Assembly (NCBI RefSeq): GCF_024198215.1
Contig: NZ_JAKCFA010000014.1
Coordinates: 237,060-301,059, forward strand
DNA length: 64,000 nt
From: Myxococcus qinghaiensis
Lineage (GTDB): Bacteria > Myxococcota > Myxococcia > Myxococcales > Myxococcaceae
Direction of reading: 5' to 3'
Shown here: positions 50,904 to 59,556 of the stretch, piece by piece
How positions within the stretch are numbered: position 1 is the first letter of the stretch
How the letters are laid out: each line of letters starts with the position of its first letter
Program-made: the position numbers and the translations under genes
Notes under the pieces: model-generated
Databases searched by the model: none
What the model was told of the DNA's origin: nothing
Seen by the model: the letters and a program-made list of their open reading frames with translations, nothing else

Positions 50904-52040
50904 TCATTCACCGACGGGCGCGTGCTCCTGGAGGAACAGTCCCACCAGCCCCCGGGCGAGCTGACGGCCGAAGCCCCCATCCCAGATGTCGAAGCCGTGC
51001 TCCGCGTACGGCAGCGTGAAGAGGGCGTGGGGAACGCCCGCCTGGACAAGTCGAGCCGCCATCGCGAGCGAGGCGTCGAGTGGCACGACGCTGTCGGCCC
51101 CTCCATGGACCAGGAGTGTGGGAGGAGAGCGAGGTCCGATGTGGTTGATGGGGGAAAGCAGCTCGTACAGCTCGCGGTGGCCTTCCAGCGGTACTCCCGT
51201 GAAGCCCTCGAGCGCGACAGGGTCGCTCACCGCGCGGGCCACCAAATCGCCAGGCGCGTAGAAGCTGATGATGGCCGCCACGGACGTGTCTCCGGGCGCG
51301 CAGGAGGACGGGAGGCGCGAATCGCCCTCGGTGTACCCCACCAGGGTCGCGAGGTGCCCGCCCGCGGACTCTCCGAACAGGACGAGCCGCTCCGGGTCGA
51401 TACCGTAGGTGGCCGCGTGGTCCTTGACCCAGCGGATGCCACACTTGACGTCCCCCGGCGCCTTCAAGCCGGTGGCGGGAGGAAAGAGCCGGTAGTCGAG
51501 GGCGATGAACACATAGCCCCGCGCGGTGAGGAAGTCGGCCCAGGCGCGACCGTAGGCGCGCTCTCCGCCGCGCCAACCCCCTCCGTGAAGGTAGAGCACG
51601 GCCGGGCGGGCCCTGGATGCGCGGGCCTCGGGAAGGAAGACGTCGGCGTGCAGGTCGCGTCCCTCGACCACCACGAAACGAACAGTCTGACTCGGGACGG
51701 GGCGGGCTCCGACGAGGGGACGGAGATACTCCCGGAGGTCGAGCGGAATGTCGGCCGCCCGGGCCATCCGCCACGCGGAGGCGGCGGGCCACACCGCGAG
51801 GAATCCGACGAGCAGCGCGGCTGCGGCCGTTCCCCAGCGCAGCCACCTCCACGCGTCCACGTGAGCGCTCCAGCCAGCCACCAGCGCCGTGAGGAGCGCC
51901 GGCAACAGCATCACCAGGCTGTATTCGCGCAGGATGCCCTTGAGCAGGTGGACGAGCGTGGGCGCCCCGGCGGGAGCGAAGAAGACGGCCACGAGCAGCA
52001 TGCAGCCCACGAGGTGAAGGAGGGCCAGGACGGTCGGCAT
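50904..52040 (-). CDS. Membrane-anchored alpha/beta hydrolase (esterase/lipase, HSL-like)
   Basis: This is a 378-residue protein. The first 100 residues hold three or so hydrophobic helices (VLALLHLVGCMLLVAVFFAP, SLVMLLPALLTALVAGW, WGTAAAALLVGFLAVW), anchoring it in the membrane. The catalytic part has the HSL oxyanion motif H-G-G-G (LYLHGGGWRGG), the nucleophile elbow G-E-S-A-G-G, an Asp in HGGADSVVP and a His in AEHGFD. This is a carboxylesterase of the HSL/GGGX family. The catalytic domain may face the periplasm or the cytoplasm; topology is not decided by the sequence. It is 78 bp downstream of the NBR1-Ig protein gene on the same strand. Confidence 0.88.
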   Translation of the reverse strand: MPTVLALLHLVGCMLLVAVFFAPAGAPTLVHLLKGILREYSLVMLLPALLTALVAGWSAHVDAWRWLRWGTAAAALLVGFLAVWPAASAWRMARAADIPLDLREYLRPLVGARPVPSQTVRFVVVEGRDLHADVFLPEARASRARPAVLYLHGGGWRGGERAYGRAWADFLTARGYVFIALDYRLFPPATGLKAPGDVKCGIRWVKDHAATYGIDPERLVLFGESAGGHLATLVGYTEGDSRLPSSCAPGDTSVAAIISFYAPGDLVARAVSDPVALEGFTGVPLEGHRELYELLSPINHIGPRSPPTLLVHGGADSVVPLDASLAMAARLVQAGVPHALFTLPYAEHGFDIWDGGFGRQLARGLVGLFLQEHAPVGE

Positions 52041-52118
52041 GGAGGAAGCGAATCTCGCGGACCCTCATGACCTCGTCCACGAGGAAGAACTGGGATGGAG
52101 CCTTGAATGTGTCGCGGG

Positions 52119-54308
52119 CTACTCGATGGGAGGCGGGCAGGTGTGGGGGCAGTCGAGTCCGAACGTGCAGCCATTGCACGAGGGCGGTGCCATGACGGTG
52201 ATGGTCAGGGGGAGCGAGCTCTGACCGAATGGCTGGTTGCCTTGTACGAGTCGCCACTCGAACGGGTAGGTCCCCGTCAGCGAAGGGGCGACAGCGGTGA
52301 AGACGAAGGTGGTGTCCTGACCTGGGCTGACGACCTCGTAGGGCATCAGCGGGACTCGGGCCACTCCCCAGGACAGGTTGTCCGAAGGGTTCTGGGAGCC
52401 CAGTTCGACAGGCGTCTGGGCACTCCAGCTCTGGGTGCCCCGGTTCTTCATCCGGACGGAGAACTGGAAGGTCTCCCCTGGGGCCACGGCGGAGGGAACC
52501 AGAACCTGCTCCACGAGCTCCGAGGCGAACGCGGGGGACTTCACGTTGACGGTGAGGGTCAGCTCCGGGCCGAACGCCACGCTGTTTCGCTGCATCCTCC
52601 ACCGGTAGGTGAAGCGTCCTGGCGTCAGGGGCGCCGTGGGCGTGACGGTGAACGTCTTGTGCTGGCCCAGGAGGATGGCGTCACCTGGAGCGAGCACCAA
52701 GTCCTGTGCCCCATCGAGCGAGACTCCGTGCGTGCCGTTGGCCGCGCTCCAGAGCGTGGTGCCGGTATTGGTGACGGAGACCGAGGCGCTGAAGGACTGC
52801 CCGGCGACCACGGTGGGAACCCTTCCATCCAAGTCGCGCTGGAGGACGCCGAGGGTGGAGGTGTCCAGGAAGCCCCCCAGAATCCGCTGGCGGAAAGGGA
52901 GGAAGGTCCCCTTCTGCAGGTCGGAGATGAGGAAGCGGGGCTCGTCGGGCGGGGCGGTGGGGTCCGGGACTTCGTTGGTGTGGACGAAGGACGTCCGGAT
53001 GGGAGGGAAGGTGCCGATGGCGCCTCCCAGGTCCGCGAAGCTGCTGCGGTTGTGGCAGCCGGCGCAGGACAGGGCCTGGGCGCGTGAGACCACCTGCTCG
53101 GGCGTCAGCGGGCTGCCGATGCGCTGGAGCTCCGTGGAGATGGCGGTGGCGAAGCGGTTGCCGGGAGGACCGAAGAGGAACTCGTTGAGGTAGTCGTCCG
53201 AGGAGAGGAACGACTGCGCGTCGCTCTGGGCGGCGTTGTAGATGTCGGGGACCTCGTAGTTGAAGCGGTTGATGTCGTCGACCGCGAGGCTCGCCACCTG
53301 GGTGATGAAGTGCTCGCGAAAGCCCACCGCGAGCGGGGAGGTGTTGAAGATGTTGAAGAAGTCGCCGCGGGGATTGGCCTTCACCGTGACGGGCACGAAG
53401 CGCAAGGTGCAGCCGGTGCCGCCGCACTGCCGCTTGAGCTTGAACTCACGGAGCATCCACGGGGTGGGCGGTCCCTGCTGGATGAACTGGTTGGTGCGAA
53501 TCTGTCCCTCGCCCAGGGGGTTGTTGCCATAGTGATTGGCGTGGACGACAGGGACCTGACCGGGGCCGCTGGCGTCCAGGAAGAAGGACTTCACGAGGCC
53601 ACGGCGGGCGACAGGGTCCGTGAGGGTGGAGAAAGCCGCCCAGGTCTGGGCGATGGGGCGGCAGCCCTCCAGGCCGAGTTCGCGACGAGGATTGGGGAGG
53701 ACGGCCTCGAAGATGACCAGGTTGCGGTCCACGGGCGGGCGGGCGAAGACCATCCGGTACTCGCCGCAGTTGGCGCCGTCGGGAGGGGCCAGGTCGAAGC
53801 GGTTGAACAGACCGATGAGGTTGTAGCGGTCCAGGACGGAATCGGCGCCGAGGATGGCCTCCCTGCCCTCCGCCGGACGGCAGACATAGGGCGCCCCATT
53901 GAGCGTGTTGGTCTGGTCGCTGCAGTGCGCGCCCCCTGGGAGGTCGGACTCGCCCGGCGCGGGGTTCTGGGTGTCCCAGAGCTGGCGGAAGAGCTGCTCG
54001 GCGGTGAAGCCCGTGTTTCCAGCCTGCTGGACGAGCTGGTTCATCACCGTCCTGAGGGTGATGGTGGAGACGGTGGCGAAGTCGGTGATGGCGAGCGAGC
54101 GGCGCGGGTCCAGCACCGTGGCCGTGGTGGAGGGTTGGTCAGCCAGGGGCGTGGTCTGGAGCCCTCCACGCTCGGAGTAGGGAGAGGCCGCGAGGGAGGA
54201 GCCCAGGCTCGCGAGGAGCAAGCTGGCGCCCGCGAGACGCGAGGCGGTGAGCCACCGGAACGCGTGGCGCGGGGGAGGAACGGCGGAACGGGAGGGTGGA
54301 TGATGCAT
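52119..54308 (-). CDS. Exported CxxCH protein with two NBR1-Ig-like domains
   Basis: This is a 729-residue protein. ATG 54308 is preceded by GAGG at about 9 nt. It has a signal peptide (LAGASLLLASLGSSLAA). Near residue 425 is SRAQALSCAGCHNRS, a c-type heme-like CxxCH, following long aromatic-rich sequence (LIGLFNRFDLAPP, FREHFITQV). The C-terminal 230 residues contain two NBR1-like Ig domains, recognisable by 'SVTNTGTTLWSAA', 'FRMQRN'-like and 'VRMKNRGTQSWSA' units that end in FEWRLVQGN. NBR1-Ig is known from autophagy receptors in eukaryotes and from bacterial surface proteins. The protein may bind partners on the cell surface. Confidence 0.82.
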   Translation of the reverse strand: MHHPPSRSAVPPPRHAFRWLTASRLAGASLLLASLGSSLAASPYSERGGLQTTPLADQPSTTATVLDPRRSLAITDFATVSTITLRTVMNQLVQQAGNTGFTAEQLFRQLWDTQNPAPGESDLPGGAHCSDQTNTLNGAPYVCRPAEGREAILGADSVLDRYNLIGLFNRFDLAPPDGANCGEYRMVFARPPVDRNLVIFEAVLPNPRRELGLEGCRPIAQTWAAFSTLTDPVARRGLVKSFFLDASGPGQVPVVHANHYGNNPLGEGQIRTNQFIQQGPPTPWMLREFKLKRQCGGTGCTLRFVPVTVKANPRGDFFNIFNTSPLAVGFREHFITQVASLAVDDINRFNYEVPDIYNAAQSDAQSFLSSDDYLNEFLFGPPGNRFATAISTELQRIGSPLTPEQVVSRAQALSCAGCHNRSSFADLGGAIGTFPPIRTSFVHTNEVPDPTAPPDEPRFLISDLQKGTFLPFRQRILGGFLDTSTLGVLQRDLDGRVPTVVAGQSFSASVSVTNTGTTLWSAANGTHGVSLDGAQDLVLAPGDAILLGQHKTFTVTPTAPLTPGRFTYRWRMQRNSVAFGPELTLTVNVKSPAFASELVEQVLVPSAVAPGETFQFSVRMKNRGTQSWSAQTPVELGSQNPSDNLSWGVARVPLMPYEVVSPGQDTTFVFTAVAPSLTGTYPFEWRLVQGNQPFGQSSLPLTITVMAPPSCNGCTFGLDCPHTCPPPIE

Positions 54309-54468
54309 GGCTGTGGCCTCGGAGACACCGATGTCCACGCGCCATTACGCCAGCAGGCGTCAACCTGGTTGATGGGGGCGGCTGGCGCTCGAAGCAGCTC
54401 GAGGCCTCCGCGGTACAGGGTCCCCACTTTCCATCCCGAGCCGCAATTCGTGGCAAAATCGCAACTGC

Positions 54469-54665
54469 ATGTCTGTAGACAGAAACACCCAGACTGGGCA
54501 TTCCACCATGGAGACCGCTCCGAGCTGCGCCGCGGATTGCACGACGTGCGGCAATGGCATCTGTGGTCCCCGAGAGAACGCCACCTCCTGCGCCTATGAC
54601 CGTGGAAGGTGCGGCGGCGGCGTCTGTGGCCACAACGAGACTTCGCGGACCTGCGGTGCTGGCGG
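54469..54665 (+). pseudogene. Cys-rich repeat relic
   Basis: A short frame (start at 54469 or 54508) encodes PSCAADCTTCGNGICGPREN, then ATSCAYDRGRCGGGVCGHNE. This resembles the 'CGNGxC.. GE.. SCPxDC' repeats at the C-termini of myxobacterial secreted proteins, already degraded in the second copy. The region then runs into a terminator hairpin. It is likely a leftover of a larger gene. Confidence 0.45.
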
Positions 54666-54697
54666 AGGCGGTGAGGGAAGTCGTCCCCTCACCGCCT
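54666..54697. terminator. Terminator hairpin
   Basis: A 12-bp perfect stem, AGGCGGTGAGGG with CCCTCACCGCCT, encloses an 8-nt loop. It lies directly after the Cys-rich relic, which argues that the frame continuing past it is not coding. Confidence 0.65.
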
Positions 54698-54850
54698 CTG
54701 GTAACGGCCTACAGCGTAACGTCTGCCTTCGGCTCCACGAGTGGGGGCTGACCAGCCTGGGGGCACGGGTTGCGAGCAAACGAGCGACGTGCTCGGGTGG
54801 CCTACGGGAGCATCTCATCCGGACGGTCTCCCACTTCGAGAGAGGTCTCG

Positions 54851-55819
54851 ATGATGGCGCCTGAACCGTTGAAGGTCGGAGACGTGGTCGTCATTCGGGG
54901 ACGTGGCGTCGTGCGAGTCACGGCTGTCACCGCCACGCACCATGAGTTCGAGGTCCCCAGTGACAATGACCTGGTGACGCTCGATGCAGAGGATTTGCCG
55001 GTCCGACTGCGTCCGTTCATGGCTCCGCAGGTCGCGCGGCGGGTGATGGACATCCTGTCGCGGCAGGAGGGCGAGCCCGTTGGACGAAGCGGGGGCGCGC
55101 AATACATCGAGTTTCGGCAGACTCTTCGCGAGGGAGGTCCCGAGGAGCAGGCGGCGCTTCTCCATCGGCTCTACCGATGCGAGTTTCCGTTGGATGCCTC
55201 GCAAGAGCGGTTCGTTGTCGCCTACGAGGAGGCGTTGTTCTCCGAGCTGGCCCGCGTGCTTGAGACAACCATCGGGAGTCTTCGGAACCGACTGCATCAG
55301 GGCCAGCCCGCATTCGGGTACACCGCGCCTGAACGCGACGAATCCCCTGTACCCAAGCTCGAGAAGGCTCCGGAGGGATGGAAGTCCGAGTCTGCGTTCA
55401 GGCTCTACAGTGGGCTGTTGGTGGTCGGTGAAGCACCGCTCCGCGATGTGGATGACCTCGTCTACGAGGATGCTCGGGCGAACCTGCCGGTGAAATGTCG
55501 GAGGGGGCTCTGGTACGTGCTGCTTCGAGACATGGATGGCGAGCACTCGTGGGAATACGTCCTCATCCATCATGACGAACTGACGCGCCTCGACACCTGG
55601 CTGGCGTCGACTTCGGAGCTGGGAGCCATCCTCGTGAGAGGAGGTTCGCTCGCGGCAATCGATGATGAAGTCCGAGGGGATGGGCGCTACGAGCGGGCGC
55701 TGTCGAGGGGCAGCCCCCTGGGACGCGGCTTCACGGGAGACGGGGGCGGCTATGGTCGCTTCGAGGTCTTCGCCGCGCACGATGGGGACGACGCCGTGCT
55801 CATCCACATCCCTTACTGA
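54851..55819 (+). CDS. CarD/CdnL-like RNA polymerase-binding regulator with an extra C-terminal domain
   Basis: This is a 322-residue protein; GAGAGAGG lies 5 nt before ATG 54851. Residues about 5-60 match the Tudor-like RNA polymerase-interacting domain of CarD/CdnL proteins (LKVGDVVVIRGRGVVRVTAV). About 65-165 match the helical DNA-associated part (YIEFRQTLREGGPEEQAALL, HRLYRCEF-LDASQ, EEALFSELARVLE). CdnL stabilises open complexes at rRNA and growth-related promoters in Myxococcus. Here, however, some 150 further residues (FRLYSGLLVVGEAPLRDVDD, GLWYVLLRDMDGEHSWEYV) follow, which I do not recognise. The fusion suggests a specialised regulator. The gene is monocistronic and converges on the ankyrin gene. 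Confidence 0.8.
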   Translation: MMAPEPLKVGDVVVIRGRGVVRVTAVTATHHEFEVPSDNDLVTLDAEDLPVRLRPFMAPQVARRVMDILSRQEGEPVGRSGGAQYIEFRQTLREGGPEEQAALLHRLYRCEFPLDASQERFVVAYEEALFSELARVLETTIGSLRNRLHQGQPAFGYTAPERDESPVPKLEKAPEGWKSESAFRLYSGLLVVGEAPLRDVDDLVYEDARANLPVKCRRGLWYVLLRDMDGEHSWEYVLIHHDELTRLDTWLASTSELGAILVRGGSLAAIDDEVRGDGRYERALSRGSPLGRGFTGDGGGYGRFEVFAAHDGDDAVLIHIPY

Positions 55820-55866
55820 TTGAAGACAGTCCTTCAATGCGAGCGCTTCGGGCCCTTGGGCCCGCG
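55819..55866. terminator. Possible bidirectional terminator
   Basis: A 7-bp stem, ATTGAAG with CTTCAAT (55819-55838), overlaps the CarD-like stop. It is followed by a GGGCCC-TT-GGGCCC hairpin. The stems lie between two convergent genes. Confidence 0.4.
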
Positions 55867-56039
55867 TTCGATGCCAGGTTCCGGCAGTGACTGCTCGAAT
55901 CGCGAGCATCCGGAGCCAGCCAACAAGTCGTTGATTGGATGGCTCCCAGGCAGTGCGGGACTGCACGTCCTTGCGGACACGGCCCCCGGCCCGACACTCC
56001 AGCATCGCAGCGACGACAGCGACACGAGCCTCTACCGGG

Positions 56040-56720
56040 CTATTTCCGCCGGGGAAAGCCGTACTGGTACAGCAGGGGGCGCAGCTCCGCGTACTGCTCC
56101 CAGGTCGCGAGCTGCTCGGTGATGTGCTCGGGGATGGCATCCAGTCGGGCCCCCCGCGCGAGCAGCACCGGCACCACCGGAAGGCCCTCGTCGAAAAAGG
56201 CCAGGGCCAGGGGGGTGAGGCCGAACTTGTCCTGCTGCTCCAGGGGCGCGCCCGCGTCGAGCAGCAGGTTCACGAGCTCCACCTTGCCCAGGCGTGCTGC
56301 CGCGTGCAGGGGCGCGAAGCTCTTGCTGCCCTGAATCCCGTCCAACGGGACGTTCTCGGCGAGCAGGCGCTTCACCACGGGGACATGGTCGTTCAGCAGC
56401 GCACTGAACAGGGGCGTCGTCTTCGCTCGACGCACCTCCGCCGCCGGGTCCGCGCCCGCTTCGAGCAGCAGGTCCACCACGGCCAGGTGCCCGTTCATCG
56501 CCGCGTGGTGCAGTGGCGTGTACCCCGTCGTGGGCTCCGCGCTGTGGGCCGGAACACCCCGGGCGAGCAGGGCCCGCACCGCCTCCACGTCCCCCTTCGT
56601 CGAGGCCACCTCGAGCCGCTGGGCATCAGCGTCGTAGGGCGCGGGCGCGCGCTTCGTCGCGGAGGACTTCTTTGCCCTCATGGGCTTCGCGGAGGAGGGC
56701 TTCTTCGTCTTCTGGGGCAT
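56040..56720 (-). CDS. Ankyrin repeat protein
   Basis: This is a 226-residue protein with a very basic head (KTKKPSSAKPMRAKKSSATK) and no signal peptide. At about 36-190 it has four to five ankyrin repeats: EVASTKGDVEAVRALLARG, YTPLHHAAMNGHLAVVDLLL, TTPLFSALLNDHVPVVKRLL, FAPLHAAARLGKVELVNLLL and LTPLALAFFDEGLPVVPVLL. Ankyrin stacks mediate protein-protein contacts. The basic head might touch nucleic acid or a membrane. It is convergent with the CarD-like gene. No further domain is present. Confidence 0.92.
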   Translation of the reverse strand: MPQKTKKPSSAKPMRAKKSSATKRAPAPYDADAQRLEVASTKGDVEAVRALLARGVPAHSAEPTTGYTPLHHAAMNGHLAVVDLLLEAGADPAAEVRRAKTTPLFSALLNDHVPVVKRLLAENVPLDGIQGSKSFAPLHAAARLGKVELVNLLLDAGAPLEQQDKFGLTPLALAFFDEGLPVVPVLLARGARLDAIPEHITEQLATWEQYAELRPLLYQYGFPRRK

Positions 56721-57025
56721 TTCAGCGCTCTTGGTTCAGGGACCAAGGGGACCAGCGGCACGGGGGGACTGGATGCTTTCTCTTTTCAGAGCTTCGCGTC
56801 GAGCAGAAAGTGGGCTGCCAGTCCTCCAGCCTTCGCCGATGGCAAGCATCCACTTCGACACCACCGGCCTGATGACGACCAACCTGGTGTCTCAACAACC
56901 CGGGGCGGTGCACGCGTCAGCAACGCCCGGAAAAGTGTCAAGGATTGGGGGGATGCCCGTCTAAGGCAGCACGAGACTCCAGCGCTCTGGCCGTTTTCCG
57001 GGCAGCGCTTCGAGGACTGGGAGAG
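56721..57025. other. Divergent intergenic region
   Basis: This is 305 bp between the ankyrin and protease genes. I see no clear promoter boxes, hairpins or gene remnants in it. Confidence 0.4.
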
Positions 57026-58522
57026 ATGAGCATGCTGCGTCAAATGGCGGGAGTGATGGCCTTGCTGCTGGTGGGTTGTGGCACCGAGTCCGAGGTCATG
57101 GAGGACGTGCCCATGGAGGACACGCCCCTGCAGTCACAGCGGGAGGGCATGATTGTGGGCGGCAATGACCTCATCCCCGTGGCGGCGGATGGCTCGAACG
57201 TCCCGGCGAAGTACCGCCCGCTGCTGAATGCCTTCGGCCTGTTGACGATTGGCACGGGGGGCTTCTGCACCGCGACCCACCTGGGCAACGGCGTGGTGAT
57301 GACGGCGGGCCACTGTTTCGCGGCGGGCTCCAGCGGACAGACGAACATCGCGTGTCCCGCGAACACCACCGTCTCCTGGGGAAAGCGCGCGGGGACAGGC
57401 CCCAATCTGGTCTCGAGCTGTACCCGCATCCTGGCGATGCAGAACTCAGGCGCCTGGGACTACGCCTTCATCGAGGTGAGCCCGCCACCCTCCGTGGCGG
57501 TGGGGTTCCAGTCCAACGCGGGCGGTGTCGGCAATCCGGTGGGCTCCTCTGCAACCATCTTCAGCCACCCCCAGGCCAGGGACCTCGAGTGGTCGCAGAC
57601 GTGCTACGTCCCGCCTCTCGCCGCCGGCTTCCTCCACTCCTGCGATACGGAGTCCGGAAGCAGCGGTGCCGCGGTGATTGAAGACGACTCGCTGCAGGTG
57701 GTCGGGGTGAACCACTCGAACAATGGCATCCACAACCAGGGCATCTATCTGGACCACACCCCCATCGGGTGGCTCTGGCGGGCGCACTGGCCCACGGGAG
57801 AATTGAAGGCGTGGGGCGGCAAGTGCCTGGACGCGCAGGGCGGCGGCACCGCGAACGGCACCCCGTTCCAGCTCCACTCATGCAACGGTTCCTCGGCGCA
57901 GACGTTCCGGAGGGAAGGACTGGCCTTCGTCGGCAACGCGGGCAAGTGTCTGGACGCGCCCTCCGCGACAGTCGGCGCCACGACCCGACTCTTCGACTGC
58001 CAGGGGAGTGGAAGTCAGCAGTGGCGGATGGAGAACGTGGAGCTTCGCCACCTCTCCGGCAAGTGCGTTGACGTCCCCTATTCGCATGACGGCTCGGGGA
58101 CCTGGCTCTTCGACTGCTGGGGGGGCCCCAACCAGAAGTGGACGGTGACGGATTCGGGCCTCATCCGCGCGCCGGATGGCCGGTGTCTGGATGTGCCGTG
58201 GAGCACCGCGAATGGCACGCCGGTGTGGGCCTATGCCTGCCATGGCGGCGCGAACCAGCGGTGGACGTTCAACCAGGGCGGGGAGATTCGCGGCCTCGGC
58301 GGGAAGTGTCTGGACCTCGCCGATGGGGATACGACCAACCGCACCCCCTTCCGACTCTGGGACTGCAATGGCTCGGCCGCGCAGAAGTTCCACCTGCGCG
58401 GGGAGATTCGGGGGCCGGGCGGGCTGTGCCTCGACAATCCCTGGAGCACGTCCGACGGGACGCTGCCGCTCGTGTGGACCTGCCACGGGGGTGACAACCA
58501 GAAGTGGGAGCACCGCTGGTAG
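57026..58522 (+). CDS. Trypsin-like serine protease with ricin-type lectin repeats
   Basis: This is a 498-residue protein. ATG 57026 or 57032 may be used (GGGAGAG just upstream). A lipoprotein-like signal is followed by LLLVGC (Cys 18). The protease domain (about 40-255) has the S1-type triad: TAGHC (His 96), WDYAFIE (Asp 145) and ESGSSGAAV (Ser 213), in a glutamyl-endopeptidase-like setting. The C-terminal half (about 262-498) has six or more ricin-B trefoil repeats, marked by GKCLD phrases and QxW ends (QQWRM, QKWTV, QRWTF, QKWEH), so two trefoils in tandem are likely. The lectin half should bring the protease to glycan-bearing targets. Confidence 0.93.
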   Translation: MSMLRQMAGVMALLLVGCGTESEVMEDVPMEDTPLQSQREGMIVGGNDLIPVAADGSNVPAKYRPLLNAFGLLTIGTGGFCTATHLGNGVVMTAGHCFAAGSSGQTNIACPANTTVSWGKRAGTGPNLVSSCTRILAMQNSGAWDYAFIEVSPPPSVAVGFQSNAGGVGNPVGSSATIFSHPQARDLEWSQTCYVPPLAAGFLHSCDTESGSSGAAVIEDDSLQVVGVNHSNNGIHNQGIYLDHTPIGWLWRAHWPTGELKAWGGKCLDAQGGGTANGTPFQLHSCNGSSAQTFRREGLAFVGNAGKCLDAPSATVGATTRLFDCQGSGSQQWRMENVELRHLSGKCVDVPYSHDGSGTWLFDCWGGPNQKWTVTDSGLIRAPDGRCLDVPWSTANGTPVWAYACHGGANQRWTFNQGGEIRGLGGKCLDLADGDTTNRTPFRLWDCNGSAAQKFHLRGEIRGPGGLCLDNPWSTSDGTLPLVWTCHGGDNQKWEHRW

Positions 58523-58643
58523 CGCGCCCCGCCCCCAACGCGCGCCGGGTCGATTTCACCCGACCGGCCTGGAGAGCCTCGAGCCTCCGCTTCACCGACG
58601 CGGGGTTGGTACAGGTGTAGCCGTCATGCTGAAGTAGCGCGGC

Positions 58644-59225
58644 ATGCGGGCATTCCACCAGAGGCACCCGGTCACCATGGGGTTGGTGGGACTGAGCCTC
58701 CTCCTCCTCGGGTCCGCCATCGTGAGCACCCAGGGTTCGAAGACTTCCGGCGGCCTCACCGAGCAGACACACGCCATGGAGTCCGCCGTCGAGGCGGCGC
58801 TCATCCTCGCCATGCTCGGACCTGCGCAGGGGCCCGATGAAGCGCTCGTGGCCCGGCACCAGTTGGAGTCGCAATACGGCCAGCTCGCGCTCCTGCGCCG
58901 CTACACGCTGGGAGGCGAGGGTCCCGGGGGCATCTCGGAGGAGGAGGCCAGCAGGCTGCTGGGATTGGAGGGCCTCGAGCCGGGCGAGCCTGTCGAGCTC
59001 ACCGTCGACCACGCGCGCCTGCCGACCCTGCTCGTCCACCTCGTGGACCCGGAGGCCCGTGTGCTTTCGCGCGCGGCCGCGTACGCGGGCGTGGACGAGG
59101 CCGAGCTGCGCCAGGTCCTCCGGCGCTCGGGACTGGACCTGGAGGCGCGCACGCTGAACCGCCACCCGTGGGCCCGGATGCCCATGTCCCGCAACGGGCG
59201 GGGGTCCATCTGCCCGTCCTCCTAA
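58644..59225 (+). CDS. Hypothetical protein with an N-terminal hydrophobic segment
   Basis: This is a 193-residue protein. ATG 58644 or 58677 may start it; neither has a strong ribosome site. A hydrophobic helix (GLVGLSLLLLGSAIVS) anchors or exports it. The rest is helical and acidic (ALLRRYTLGGEG, EEEASRLLGLEGLEPGEPVEL) with Leu-rich amphipathic pieces. No catalytic motif is seen. The 3' end overlaps the start of a DUF4253-like fragment in another frame, suggesting a rearranged junction. I do not recognise the family. Confidence 0.6.
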   Translation: MRAFHQRHPVTMGLVGLSLLLLGSAIVSTQGSKTSGGLTEQTHAMESAVEAALILAMLGPAQGPDEALVARHQLESQYGQLALLRRYTLGGEGPGGISEEEASRLLGLEGLEPGEPVELTVDHARLPTLLVHLVDPEARVLSRAAAYAGVDEAELRQVLRRSGLDLEARTLNRHPWARMPMSRNGRGSICPSS

Positions 59226-59482
59226 AGGCGGGCGAGTCCACGCCATCCCTGGTGAAGGTGACAGCCATGTCGCGCCGCTGGGAGGAGCGCTACGGCGCCC
59301 GCGTCGCCTCCGTCCAGCCGGGCATCGTCGAGTGGGTGGTGGAACGGGCCCCGAAGGACTGGGACGACGCGCTGGCGCTCGCGCGCGAGCAGTTGGCCCT
59401 GACGCCCTCCGACGTGGGCACGGCCGAGCAGGAGGCCGCAGCGCTGATGCGGTCCACCACGTGGTACCTGTGGTGGGACTGA
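59198..59482 (+). pseudogene. 5'-truncated DUF4253 domain gene
   Basis: This frame encodes the last part of a DUF4253 domain: HLPVLLKAGE, then RRWEERYGARVASVQPGIVE, PKDWDDALALAREQLALTP and the typical C-terminus STTWYLWWD. Intact DUF4253 proteins are usually about 200-250 residues; only the last 95 or so are present. No start with a ribosome site occurs near 59198, and the gene overlaps the end of the preceding gene in another frame. It looks like the remnant of a domain gene cut by a deletion. ATG 59267 might allow expression of the very end. Confidence 0.55.
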
Positions 59483-59556
59483 GGGCCGCCTACCGGCCCG
59501 CGAAGGCGCGCCGCGTGCGCATATCGGAGAGGGCCAGCCCGAGCACCGCGCGAAAA

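Noticed and set aside
50908..52602. 564-codon minus-strand frame over the esterase gene
   Set aside because: It lies in another frame than the HGGG/GESAGG protein and has shadow composition.
54698..54864. Continuation of the Cys-rich frame toward the CarD-like gene
   Set aside because: A 12-bp terminator hairpin sits within it and the composition changes abruptly.
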